Below, one piece after another: positions 1-10,526 of a DNA stretch of 30,440 nt. The stretch is from Basidiobolus heterosporus B8920 (Eukaryota > Basidiobolomycota > Basidiobolomycetes > Basidiobolales > Basidiobolaceae). The notes under the pieces are model-generated. The model worked only from the letters and a program-made list of their open reading frames with translations, was not told where the DNA came from and did not search any database. Within the stretch, counting starts at the first letter, position 1, and each line of letters starts with the position of its first letter. The stretch spans positions 1 through 30,440 of the forward strand of contig JNET01027201.1 of assembly GCA_000697455.1 (NCBI GenBank), given 5' to 3'. Position numbers and translations under genes: made by a program.

Positions 1-370
1 ATGAATCAGGTTTTAGTAATCAAAGTCTTTCATAATATAGGTTTGTTGTAATACATGCACTTGAAACTTAACTTACTTATAACAAGAAATCAAGTTGCTC
101 TGTCTTTCTTCAATTTCGGGAGCAAGGGGCTTTTCGCTCCTACTATAATATCAAAAAGCTATTGTGAGTCCAATTGAAATAGTCAACTATTTCAAAGTAC
201 ACTCACGCTTTGTTCTTTTCTGCTAATCTCTCCAAATCCTGCTCGATGACTTTCGTACTAGGACGTTTCTTCTCTTGTTCAACAGCTAAACTAGAACGGA
301 TCTTCTTTAACTCTTGGGAGACGCGTTTTTCTACGATTTGGTCGACTTCAGCAGGGCTCAAGGAATCGGC
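1..370 (-). CDS. Probable MICOS subunit Mic19-like CHCH protein, partial
   Basis: Two minus-strand exons are visible, 370-207 and 139-77, joined in phase across a GTGAGT...TAG intron, with a further GTAAGT donor at 76 leading out of the window. They encode a charged helical segment (SPAEVDQIVEKRVSQELKKI, then EQDLERLAEKNKA) followed by a segment ending NLISCYK. A charged coiled coil leading into a CHCH half with a cysteine before Tyr-Lys/Arg is the layout of Mic19 (Aim13, CHCHD3/6), a MICOS subunit on the inner mitochondrial membrane. The matching second Cx9C half should lie beyond position 1. The upstream acceptor at 371 has a CTAAC branch site, but I could not find the first coding exon; it is not obvious in 590-1000. 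The family call rests on layout and short motifs only, so another CHCH or coiled-coil protein is possible. Confidence 0.45.
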
Positions 371-416
371 CTTGTGATTGTTAGGACTGTTTAAGGGCTA
401 TTGAATATCACAAAAG

Positions 417-590
417 ATGAGAACCGGTTTAAACGTATTGGTTAACAACAAGGCTGAAGGAACTAACATGGCTATTGCGTTGGAGTTGGCTAACAAAATC
501 ATGAGAAAACTACAAAACAAGGAAGTCAGACCAATCAATGGATTGATAGAGTTTAAAAAACTAGTTGGTTACTTTAAGAGCGACATCTGA
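417..590 (+). CDS. Unassigned 57-codon ORF
   Basis: A short open frame on the strand opposite the Mic19-like gene, starting MRTGLNVLVNNKAEGTNMAI and ending KKLVGYFKSDI. After its stop the same frame stays open for about 22 more codons. I do not recognise the product. It lies where the first exon or first intron of the Mic19-like gene would be expected, so it could be an exon of an unrecognised gene, a fragment of an inserted element, or chance. Confidence 0.15.
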   Translation: MRTGLNVLVNNKAEGTNMAIALELANKIMRKLQNKEVRPINGLIEFKKLVGYFKSDI

Positions 591-1134
591 TTCCCCGTAG
601 AAGATAAGAGGCTCTTGTCTAGATTGCTGGGCACCCATATTATAAGACTACCAAAGTAACTGTTTAAGTGCAAAGTAATGGATATGGCCACCGCTAGAAG
701 GTAAATACTAGAAAAAATTATACCTTCGACCCAAGTACTGGCGAAAATTGAAAATTGGGCTCAGATTTCCGCTGAACTAATAAAATATCACATAGTTGCA
801 GATTCGCCTCATCTGTGACAATTTCCCCACCAAGTAGCATGAATATCTACCTCCAAATATGAATTTCCCCAAACCCCCTAACCCCATCTCTTTCCATCCT
901 CTCTGCTATTATATTATGGGGTGGTGATCCAGTGAATACCATACATAATACTTATCAAAATTGAATTCGTTGAAAAGGTGACATTTATTAGAAGCCTCAA
1001 ACGTAAATCAAGGTTTAACAGAAACGAACAACTAGGTACATTTAATACAAAAATTTATGTATTTGTTTGTTGCTTTCATTTAGGCTATATATATTATGTG
1101 TAGATTGAATGAAACTGTAAAATATTCGTGAAGT
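591..1134. other. Stretch without a supported gene
   Basis: AT-rich sequence between the 57-codon ORF and the 3' end of eIF6. It should include the eIF6 3' UTR and possibly the first exon of the Mic19-like gene. I found no convincing open frame, RNA gene or repeat. Confidence 0.4.
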
Positions 1135-2068
1135 TTAACTGTAAGTATCGATCAAAGCATCACGCATTTCATTAACAATAGCCGTTGGTTGAGAGTCTTG
1201 AAGCTTGAAGATACTTTCAACAACAGACAACTCAGTAGAAGTGGAATCTAAACCAGCAAAAGCACACCAATCGTTAACAACAAGGCCAGCTCCAATTACA
1301 TCGGAACCACGGTTAACGGTTCCTGCAACAAGAGGGACTTGGAGAAGAGAGGAGAGTTCATCTTGGTCTTGAACACTAGTTCTAGGATGGACTAGACCAC
1401 CTTGATTACTGAAGGCACAGTAACTACCGACCAAAACCTGGTCAGCAACAGTTTGACGGAAAACTTCGACTTGTAAGACATCGGCAATGATTTCTTCAGT
1501 TTCTCTGTCGATATCGGGATGGACAAGAGCAACATAATCGTTGCAAGCAATAACGTTGCCCAAAGCGGAAAGACGCTCCTCTACACGCTGGATAGCAACC
1601 TTGTCTGGAAGACTGTTACGTATATGTTGGAGTTCCTGAAACCTCGAGTTAAAACCAACGAACATATATATATATATATGTTTGAAGCAATGAATAATTA
1701 CCTGATCAGTGGTAGTGTTAGGAACGAGGAGACCCTTAGAGTTACCAGCAGTAAGACGACCGATAATGCGGGTGCCAGCGATGGAAGTATGAACTACAGG
1801 AATAACATCACCTAATTCACTTTCGAATACACTATATAAAGTGATATGACGATCAGTGGAATGAACCTCATCAATTAAATAAAGGATACCGATCGAACCT
1901 GTAGAAGTTTTCGGAACCACCCAAAGCAACCAAGCAATAGGAATTGGTCAAGCGAGAGAATACACCGATCTCGTTACTGTTCTCAAATTGAGCACCTAGA
2001 ACACAAAGAACGATTACTAATGGTCATAATACTCACAGAGTTTCACAAAGCAACTTACGAACAGCCAT
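1135..2068 (-). CDS. TIF6: Eukaryotic translation initiation factor 6
   Basis: Four exons (2068-2059, 1995-1899, 1831-1702, 1635-1135) encode 245 aa, the same length as human eIF6. The factor holds 60S subunits apart from 40S and is needed for nuclear and cytoplasmic 60S maturation. The protein begins [20 protein letters not shown] and keeps near-invariant blocks such as [16 protein letters not shown] [56 protein letters not shown] and [20 protein letters not shown]. The first coding exon is only 10 nt: the start codon and two more codons plus one base before a GTAAGT donor. Intron 2 has an unusual GTTCGA donor but is fixed by the junction [12 protein letters not shown]. Intron 3 is 66 nt with no in-frame stop, so it can be mistaken for coding; it carries an (AT)n run. 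The gene diverges from the unknown gene at 2474. Confidence 0.97.
1663..1680. repeat. (AT)n microsatellite in eIF6 intron 3
   Basis: About eight AT dinucleotides inside the 66-nt third intron of eIF6, close to the acceptor. Likely to vary in length between strains. Confidence 0.8.
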
Positions 2069-2473
2069 GATGTAAGGAAATTCGAGTAAAGGAGCTGAAA
2101 AAGATAAGTTTGGTTAATAAAATTGGGAATTTAATACTCATTTGTATGTGAAATTTCATATAAGAAAAAAAACTGCGAGAAAAAAAAAGGATGTGAACTC
2201 TGACCAAGCAGCCTCTAGATCATACTACGGAATTTCTTACTGCATTGATTAATGATCTACTGCTGCGTACCTGTAAATCCGCAGCTTATTTAAACTAAAT
2301 CAATCAAGTATATGCGACTTAAACGAATCTGACTAAACTACAGATTTTAACATTGCATTTATCAAAAGATCATTGGCCGCTTGAACCCTGAATGAATGCT
2401 CTGATCAAGATTACAAAAGAGAGAGCAAAGTATTATGCATGGTTGTAACTTGATCAGGTGTTAGTATTAACTA
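2069..2473. promoter_or_regulatory. Divergent intergenic region, eIF6 / unknown gene
   Basis: About 400 bp between two start codons that face away from each other. It should hold both promoters and 5' UTRs. AT-rich; I saw no clear TATA box or other recognisable element. Confidence 0.4.
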
Positions 2474-3416
2474 ATGAGTAGCTCGACATATTATGGTTCT
2501 AGTGTGCAACCGATGTTTGCTCTCAAGCAAGGTAAGTAGTTTGAATTCTGGATTCTGAAACTGATTTGATAAAGTGTAGATAGGTTCAGCGAAGAATGAG
2601 ATTGATATCACGAAGAAGCAGGTAATTTTATCGTCCTCGGGGAAGTGACAAGTTGTCTGTTAACATTGTGACAACCTTGATTGAATAAGGGGATGAATGC
2701 GAATTTATTATTTTCTGTAGAAGCAGAGATACCGAAAGAGGCCATCACTTCAAACCAGGTAATGTAAAACTTCACTTTCAATACTCTTTGTGATGAATAA
2801 TTAACGCTCTGTAATATGAAAAAAGCCGTTTCATTCGTACCTACCACCAAGTTTAAAGGTTTTAAGACCATACCGAATGTTAACGTGCCATTCGCTGGAA
2901 GAGCTAATGAAGTTCGGAATTCCTGAAACAACTATAGTATCCAAGCCTATACTTATCGAACTTTATGGTTAGAACTGTTTAAGGATATTATTGGGCAGGT
3001 TTCTTTGATACCAATGTACAGCTTGTTATCTTTAGCTGTGGTTTATTCCTTATTGGGAGACAGACATAGAAACCCTCGTCTTAGAGAGTTTGATATCTGT
3101 AATACATTACCAAAGCCGGGTATTAAAAAACGGCCATATCCTACCCTACATTGCTATCTCTGGGAAATGGACAGAAATATCACGTTATCCCTTTCGCAGC
3201 CATCGGATCCACCACACAGAATGGTGGGGGTCTTGCAAAAAAACAACTCACCAGCACTTAGTTCAGAACGTGAAAGCGGAGAATTAGTTTTTCAATGTTT
3301 CAGTTTTAGAAGGTAAACCATCGTTTTGTATAACAACATCCATGTACTACTAAACAATGTAGTTTAGATCCTTGCCAGCTGAAGCCGAAATTCTGAAATC
3401 AATAGTAGCCAAGTGA
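2474..3416 (+). CDS. Unrecognised protein, six-exon model
   Basis: Proposed exons 2474-2531, 2584-2621, 2721-2758, 2938-2998, 3036-3269 and 3363-3416 join in phase to 160 codons. Support comes from GTAAGT, GTAATT, GTAATG and GTTTCT donors, TAG/CAG acceptors, and a TACTAAAC branch site before exon 6. The product starts MSSSTYYGSSVQPMFALKQG, has a basic stretch (KKQKQRYRKRP), an aromatic helical part (YRTLWLELFKDIIGQLWFIP) and a His/Trp-rich part (RIHHTEWWGSCKKTTHQHL), and ends EAEILKSIVAK. I recognise no domain. The frame beyond the TGA at 3414-3416 stays open for 39 codons to 3533 with a protein-like composition, so the true end may differ. The opposite strand is also open at 2608-2931 and 3350-3544, but without a consistent splice chain. 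Start and strand are inferred from splice signals only. Confidence 0.4.
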
Positions 3417-3534
3417 ACTAAAGCATTGATAGGATGCGAACAGAGCATGTTCCTTTCAAGAAGTATATTTTTGTATCTGTTACGCGATGGTATAATTGAA
3501 GATGAAGATAAATCCCGAAGGTGGTACAAGTGAA

Positions 3535-4295
3535 GCAATATCATGGTGCACAGTCACAGCAATAATTTAAAGCGAAAACTAAGAAAATATAATCAATGAA
3601 ATGTATAAATCAAAATAAAAATGGAATCCAATGCCAAGTCGAAAAAAGCACCAACGAACCAATGAAGGCAGGATCTTTGTGACAGATATACAAGATCTTA
3701 GGAACAAATTAACCAAGCGACGTGAATTAAATCACGTGCCCTGAACAGGGCTAGTTGATTTCCGAAGAAAATTCATGTTTATTTATCTATTCCTCAGGTT
3801 TTGCACGAATAGTAATGCGTGAATGACGTCTTTTCGAGATACAATGTTCAGGACGAGGATTCTTGGAAACGGATGAACCACACCTTGAAGAATGAAATTA
3901 AATATAGGCCAATTCTCCCTATTTGGTTTAAGTTTAATTGAAAGCCGGTAAAGGTTAAAATCGGTCATGTTGTTTTGATTGATAGCTAATCCTCTCGCTT
4001 TGTTTTCTGATCAAAAATCCTAGTCGTCATGGGCAGGGGAGGGGGTTGGGCCTGACTATTTTATGAGTATCGTGGTATTTTGGCACTCTTGCCAAGTTGA
4101 GGCCAATATCTGGCCATACATCATTCTTTCAACTATTACCTGTACTCATATTCTTGACATACATACACCTCGCCCATTCTCTCGACTATATTTACTTTTT
4201 AATCGCAACTTAACAGAGTGGTAATTCACCTTCAAAAAGGTGTTTTTCTTCACCCTTTGCTTTTTCAGCTAACGTACCAATAACTGGTCTTTACT
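3535..4295. other. Intergenic region upstream of cyclin B
   Basis: No gene is supported here. A G-rich tract lies near 4029-4050 and a pyrimidine-rich stretch runs up to the cyclin start codon. A minus-strand open frame at 3783-3968 is considered and rejected. Confidence 0.4.
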
Positions 4296-6142
4296 ATGGA
4301 TTCGGTTCAAGTACGCAATAATTTGCTCTCTCGAGTGTCTGTTTGTTTTAAAAAAAATCTTACTAATCCTACTTACGAAGGTCATGACAAATAGAACTTT
4401 TGTAACCGAGGAAAGTAGTACTTCCTCTGCAATTGCGTCGTCTTCACAAAGTACCACTTCCAACACAGACGCCAAAGGTGCAAGGTCGAACTCGAATTCG
4501 AGGCAAATTCTTGCAGATATTAGTAATATCAAGGTAGTGATAGAAATGGGACAAATATTTCGTTATTTTCGTTATCGTTAGTAACTTGTAGCTTCTCTTT
4601 TCAAAGTCAGCTAAGAGCCGAGAAAAATCTATAGAGACCTCCCAAAACCAGGTCACTTGTTCTCATACACTTCCCGAAGACCAGGAAGAAGAGACTACAA
4701 GGTCCGAGGAGGAAAAATTTTCACAAAATTCCGTGGAAGATGAGTTTTCATTTCTTTCTCACCACGAAGACACTCCATCAAGAAACTCAGAAGAACCCAA
4801 GATAGGTGAGGACAACGAAAGCGAATCCCACTCCATATCGCAGGATGAGGACTCATCCTTAATGGTATCAGAAGAAGATGTTGATGAGCCAACTAACTTA
4901 ACTGACATCAACTCGCAAGATCAAACATCTGAACTTATTTCAGACAATGCATTAATTTCTCCACATGATCAGCAATCCGTAATTTCAGAAGGGGCCCATA
5001 TCTCTGCAGTAAGCACCCCACTTGGTAACAGCTCGGAAGAGAATCGGCCAGTGGTTGAGTTTGATGAATTTATTGACATGGAGTCGGAGAACAATTCATC
5101 CCATTCCGGGGAAAGCAATGTACCTTACAGAAGAAGCCAACCAGATCCAGCAATACGCCTGGTAGAGGAGATGGACAGAAATGATGTATCCATGGTGTCG
5201 GATTATGCTGATGACATATTTGCTTATTGGAAGGAACTTGAGGTAATGATCTAACTATTCCTCCCCTAACCCTAGTCTATTCACGCCCATCCTTACCCGC
5301 TCATCCTTACATGCGTTGAATGCTAATTCCCATGAATGTTTCATTTTGTAGCAAAGACTGAAGCCCAACCCAGACTACATGAGCTTCCAATCAGAACTCC
5401 AGTGGCACATGCGACGTATCCTATTGGACTGGCTGGTTCAAGTTCATGAACGCTTCAGAATGCTCCAGGAAACATTGTTTCTTAGCGTGAACTACATTGA
5501 CCGATTTCTTTCTTTGAAAGAGGTGTCCATCGAGAAATTCCAACTCGTTGGTACCACGGCCTTGTTTATCGCAGCCAAGTACGAGGAAATTGCTGCACCC
5601 ACTGTCAATGAGATGATTTACATGGTTTCTGGAACTTACACGTGTGAGGAGCTCAAGAATGCCGAAAAATTCATGATCAACCTACTGAATTATGAACTCG
5701 GCTTTCCTGGCCCACTAAGCTTTCTGCGCCGGATCTCCAAGGCAGATCATTATGATCCACAAACCAGAACGCTAGCCAAGTACCTCATTGAGGTTACCAT
5801 CATGTACGAATCGTTCATCAAATACACTCCCTCTCTGATCGCAGCTGCCGGGTATTATCTGGCCATGATCATGCTGGGGAAAACCATCTGGGTAAGTCGC
5901 GTAATTCTGCTCCGTAATTCTATCCCGTAACTAATTGTTCTTGCTCTGTGCAGACTGCCACACACCAACACTATTCAGGGTTCGAGGAATCGATGTTGTT
6001 GCCTTGTGTTCGAGAACTACTTAGATGTCTCGAGACACCAGCTCAGCACGAGGGTATATACAAGAAATACGGGAATGCGCAGTACATGAATGCTTCCGAG
6101 TATGTCGCTGAGTGTCTTCCGACACTCGATGTGAATATCTAA
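4296..6142 (+). CDS. B-type mitotic cyclin
   Basis: Five exons (4296-4310, 4381-4533, 4607-5242, 5352-5891, 5954-6142), all phase 0, encode 510 aa. Cyclin B binds Cdk1 and drives entry into mitosis. Residues about 45-53 read RQILADISN, an exact RxxLxxxxN destruction box for APC/C. A long acidic Ser/Glu-rich N-terminal region follows to about residue 250. The cyclin box starts near YWKELEQRLKPNPDYM and contains MRRILLDWLVQVHERFRMLQETLFLSVNYIDRFL; this resembles fission-yeast Cdc13 and yeast Clb proteins. The C-terminal cyclin fold follows (ELGFPGPLSFLRR, ALAKYL-like TLAKYLIEVT). The first exon is only 15 nt (MDSVQ); its intron has a TACTAAT branch site, but translation could instead start at the ATG at 4384. 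PITH gene downstream on the same strand. Confidence 0.95.
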
Positions 6143-6464
6143 ACAGACTAAAGAAACCGTTCATCCACATCACTGATTTTTAGGTATTTTCTTCAATCTA
6201 TTGATACAATAGGAAGTACTTAGATCACACAATTCGTTTCGATTTTGAGGTAAAGTAAAAGAATAAATAATCTTTCTATTTCTACTGAATAGCACTTGAT
6301 TTAAATACTGTATATATTTCCATTAACATTTACATGATACTGGAGCTGCTCAGTCAATCAATAAAATTTATTCACATTATCATGTATACGAATTCTGTGT
6401 TAACTCTGTCATTCATTTTATATTTAATTGTTGATTTGTGATTACATTTTCATACCTTACGAAT
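6143..6464. other. Cyclin 3' UTR and PITH-gene promoter
   Basis: AT-rich spacer with AATAAA-like signals near 6263 and 6360, fitting the end of the cyclin transcript. No further gene seen. Confidence 0.4.
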
Positions 6465-7475
6465 ATGGCGCACTGTAGAGACGAAGCACACGAAGATGAC
6501 CATCATCACCACCACCATGACCATGACCACGATGACGATATTGAAGCGGCGCTAAAAGATACTCTGTTCTCCAAAATCGATGTTGATAGAGTTAGGTGCC
6601 TAAATGAGAGTGAACCAGGCGCTGCACGAAAAGTTTTCAAGCCCTGGCACGAACGACTTGATACAACCAAGGTTATTACAGACTTTTTAAAGTTCCACGG
6701 TATCGTATCGCTTACTAAAGAGAAAAATTTCTTTCTTTTGGATAGTTTGTGGAGAGTGATTGTGATGAACAACTCATTATTTATATTCCGTAAGTTACTA
6801 TCTTCCCCAAACACTCGAAGTAGAGTTAGTTCACAAAAGAGTAACTTTATGTAATTTAGCTTTACTGGAAGTGTTAAACTCAAGTCTATTTCGATTCGTG
6901 GCGGTCCAGGAGAAAAGAGTCCGGCCAAAATGAAGGCGTAAGTTGCGCTCTTTGGTGTTTCTTCAACTCAACACTTACCGAATTCTGTTCGATATATTAT
7001 AGGATTATTAACCGGGAAGACGTAGATTTTGATAATGCAGATTCCATGACCCCGACACAGGAGTGGGAGCTTATACGAGCTGAAGCACATAAAGATGTAG
7101 TTGAATATGCTACTAGGTATTAATAGAGTTGCGTCATTCGTAGTGCTTACACATAACTTATCATCCCTTATTCTCTTCGTCTAAGGATTACCAAATTTAC
7201 TAACGTTCGTAGTATCACCTTGTACTTTCCGGAAAATTATGGAGAGGATACGACTATCATCACCTACCTAGGCTTCAAGGGAGACTGGACAGAGGTATTT
7301 ATATCAAGGAAATCCTTTCTTTAAACTATCCCTTTAATGATATCTTGTTTACATTTCTTCGAATCCTCCATAGATAAATGAAGATCCTATCATCACCATT
7401 TACGAGTTAGCTGCCAACCCTTCGGATCACAAGACACCATCAGCCGAACAGCAGGCCAACCACCGGATCGAGTAA
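6465..7475 (+). CDS. PITH-domain protein (PITHD1-like)
   Basis: Six exons (6465-6671, 6746-6789, 6860-6937, 7003-7116, 7186-7294, 7374-7475) give 217 aa, close to human PITHD1. PITH is the domain also found at the C-terminus of thioredoxin-like protein TXNL1, where it contacts the proteasome. Matching blocks are VRCLNESEPGAARKVFKPW, FVESDCDEQLIIYIPFTGSV, LKSISIRGG, YATRITKFTNVRSITLYFPE, YLGFKGDWTEI and ITIYELAANPSDHK. There is no thioredoxin domain upstream, so this is the stand-alone form. Residues 8-24 are a His/Asp-rich tract (HHHHHH then DHDHDDD) that could bind metal; that is inference. Intron 1 uses an unusual GTTATT donor, fixed by the join DTTK/FVESD. It converges with the deacetylase gene, with 161 bp between stops. 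Confidence 0.93.
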
Positions 7476-7636
7476 ACTGGTAAACTGATGAATCATACAT
7501 ATCCTGGAGCACAGGGATAGTCGGAACCAAAGGATTTTCGAGAATGATTTATTGAATTGTTCTGATCGTAAACACTGTACACAAAATAATAAATGAATTG
7601 GCAAGGATTCTAAAGAACATGCCTCTATCAAGAAAT

Positions 7637-9929
7637 TCAATGCTTGGTTGATTTCTCTTCGGAGTCTTCGATCTCCATGGGTGTGGGAGTTTGATTGGGA
7701 CTAGGATCTCTAGTGGATTCATTTCCATTCTGTGGTGAACCATCGTCTTCAGTTTCCATCTCCTCATCCACATCTGGCTCAGATTTGACCTTGACCGCAC
7801 TTGCATCCCGAACGATTGGGTGACGGTCAGTAGGTGAGGCAGCTTTACCTGATGATTCTTCCTCTTCCTCCACGAAACTATTGTCTTTCTCGAAACGATT
7901 GGACGACCCGGTCAGTGGGAATCCTGAATGTTCCGATTTGACTGAGTAATCTTTGGCATTGGCTGGTTTCGTGGTCTTACGACTACGCTCTCTGGATGCT
8001 CTTTTTCGGGTTCTTCTAGAAGAGCGGGAGTTTTGATCTTTATGGTTGGTTTCATCCCGGCGATTATCATCATCGTCGGAATCGGATAATTCGGTTTCTG
8101 GTACAACTCGAGCATCATACTGTTGCGCACTAACTCTAACATCAGGGTCTTCCTCATCCTCCTCATCAGAAGAGAAGTCCCTGGGTACCTCTTGCATTTG
8201 TACTGATGGTGCGAACGGGATTTGTCTCAGGTTCTCGATGACTTTGGTGCGTATCTTTTCAAGGTACTCTCGAGTGTTGAGATTTTCCATGTTATTTGAT
8301 GGAACACCTAGTTTGTAATCGGGTCCAAAATACTCGTAGTAATCGTTGTAGGGCAGGTTCTCATCCAACTCTTCATTCAAGATGACTCCAGTCTCATAGG
8401 CCCAAGTACGTGATACATTTCTGATGGTGTATCCACCTCCACCTACGAAGATGAGCGGTACGTTGAATGTTCGCATAAACTTGACGCAATGGCCGTGACC
8501 TATCAATCGAATCATTCTTGTTTAGAGCACTAATTTAACCCGGATAACACAAGGCAAGCTAAGAAACCTTTCATAGACAGATTGAAGCATCCCAGTCGAT
8601 CCCCAGCAAGTGAATCTGTTCCGCATTGCATGACTACCGCGCCAGGTCTGTACCACTCCATTACATGGCTAATCACCTACCATCCCAAATTAGTGAATGC
8701 AACTGTGGACGGTGCTGATGTACTACATACCGACTCAAAAACCACTTTATAAGATTCATCGTCCATTCCGTCGCGCATGGGAAAATTGACCGCATAATTC
8801 TTTCCTTTACCAATTCCGATATCCTAGATGATTCCTTATTCGTAAATAAACATGGTCATGATAGCCTGTTGAAACTGGGCGCTAAGCATACATCAATATC
8901 ACCAGTACCGGGGAAGTATTCACCATACTTGTGGAAGGAGACCGACATCACTCGATCAGTAGTATAGAAAGCTTCTTCGACACCATCCCCGTGGTGGCAA
9001 TCAATGTCGACATACAACACTCTTTGATGATATCTACGGACGGGTGAAATAGGACGGGTGAAATAGAATGTGGTACGGCGCTGGTTAGTCAGAGGTTAGC
9101 TTCTCGTTCACAAATGATTGTATACTTCACCTTAACAGCTCTAAAATAGCTAGTACAATATCGTTCACATAGCAAAAGCCTGATGCTTCGGATTTTTTAG
9201 CGTGATGTAACCCACCCGACCAATTGATTACGATGTCTGACTCTCCTCTATTAAGTTTGTTTGCACCAGCTAATAAAAACCATTAGCTCTATATGAAAGT
9301 TACCAGAATTTCACTTTTGTTCTTTCCAACATATGGTTATGAACAACTAAAAGAAAAGGAACAAAGGTTACCGATAGAGCCACCAGCTGAAATGGAGCAA
9401 AATTCGTAGAGGCCATCAAAGGCAGGACAATCGTCACCTGAGAGGACTAATATCACGTACAACCTAATCGTCAGTTCCCTCTTATTGACAAAGGAAAGTA
9501 ACCAAGTAAACGCTCACATCTGTTTTGGTGAGCCACCAAGTTGTCCATGTTGTCAGTGGTGACTTTTTGTAAAAAATCGATATAATCATCCGAATGGAAA
9601 CGAGTCATTTGATTTTTACTCGCACGTGGTGGTCTCTATATGTGGGGAATTCAAGGTTGAAAGAAGTTTGAGCTTTAGGAGGAGAGTCACTTGAGAACAG
9701 TCGACAAAAGAGTATTCACCAAGATCTCCATTTTTTTATGTAAACCATAGTTTACGACAAGATTGTGAGTCATTCTCATACGTTGTGGCTTCATAGGATG
9801 TCCTGGACCGTACGTGTAGTTCCCCACGTCGGCTAGGTTAAGCAGTTTAGTAAAATGGAGAGGTAGTGTGTGGTACGAATATAGAATAAACTTACAATCA
9901 TAATAATAGGAGACGCGTTCTTTTGACAT
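7637..9929 (-). CDS. RPD3: Class I histone deacetylase, Rpd3/HDAC1 type
   Basis: Nine exons (9929-9896, 9832-9720, 9635-9518, 9437-9372, 9269-9131, 9033-8892, 8823-8731, 8676-8568, 8499-7637) give 558 aa. The enzyme removes acetyl groups from histone lysines with Zn2+ and works in Sin3-type complexes. The catalytic domain fills about residues 5-380: [65 protein letters not shown]-like [37 protein letters not shown] and [16 protein letters not shown]. The His-His dyad, the DxH zinc ligands and the active-site Tyr in GGGGYT are present. The residue after DID is Cys, where family members usually have Val or Ile. A highly acidic, phosphorylatable tail of about 180 residues with Ser/Arg-rich and Asp/Glu runs follows, as in fungal Rpd3 proteins. 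Intron 8 has an unusual GTTTCT donor. Confidence 0.97.
9038..9065. repeat. 14-bp tandem duplication in deacetylase intron 5
   Basis: The 14-mer GGACGGGTGAAATA occurs twice head to tail beside the acceptor of the intron between exons 5 and 6. A recent slippage duplication; coding sequence is not touched. Confidence 0.85.
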
Positions 9930-10526
9930 TACTCCTTACAAACAGTACAAACCAGGAATTAAGCAAAGTACCTTCGAAAAAAATGGCCACCATTTCATCC
10001 ATAAATAAGACAAAATACAGTTAGACTCGTGATTTCTGTTAAATTTTCTACTCCAGATCAAGTTAATTCTGATGGGGAAAATTTCTTTCACAGTCATCAT
10101 ATTTAATGAATCAAGTAGCAACATGGTTTTAGGGTTAGGGTCGATGTGATGGTTATTGGACAAATAGGTGAACAGTTATTCCAGCATCTTGAATGTTTAT
10201 GTTGTGTGTTGTGACCTTGGGATTTACGAATGTGACACAATGGATGATTATGAGATTAAGCCATCGTTCATACCTGAAAAAGCTAGATCTCTTCTGAAGA
10301 GAACGATCAAACAATGATTATTTAATTGTACCAATTTCGATAAAATGCTCTCCGAGTGCAGTTTCTTACATGTGAATGGTTGTCACTATATTATGTGATC
10401 TACATCATACGCAGGTTTAAACCCATCTTTCCTCGTTCTCTATCATCATCAACTTGTTTCATCTCACCTGACCTTTTCGTTCACACGCAGAGGAACCACC
10501 TAACTTGTGAAGCAAGTACGGGTATA
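9930..10526. promoter_or_regulatory. Divergent promoter region, deacetylase / dysferlin-domain gene
   Basis: About 600 bp between outward-facing start codons. A telomere-like TTTTAGGGTTAGGGTC lies near 10126-10141, and could be a binding site for a Myb/TRF-type factor, which is inference. The open frames here (minus 9936-10163, plus 10356-10526) show no recognisable protein. Confidence 0.45.

Noticed and set aside
2608-2931. 107-codon minus-strand frame opposite the unknown gene
   Set aside because: It overlaps plus-strand exons that have better splice signals, and it cannot be linked in phase to other minus-strand exons.
3783-3968. Minus-strand open frame; another frame there ends in a basic tail (SKRRHSRITIRAKPEE) followed by AATAAA
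   Set aside because: No upstream exon with a donor could be found; the sequence before the presumed acceptor has no GT for about 90 bases, and no protein family is recognisable.
9936-10163. 75-codon minus-strand frame upstream of the deacetylase
   Set aside because: Lies in the promoter region, has no known similarity and no splice link; the deacetylase starts cleanly at 9929.
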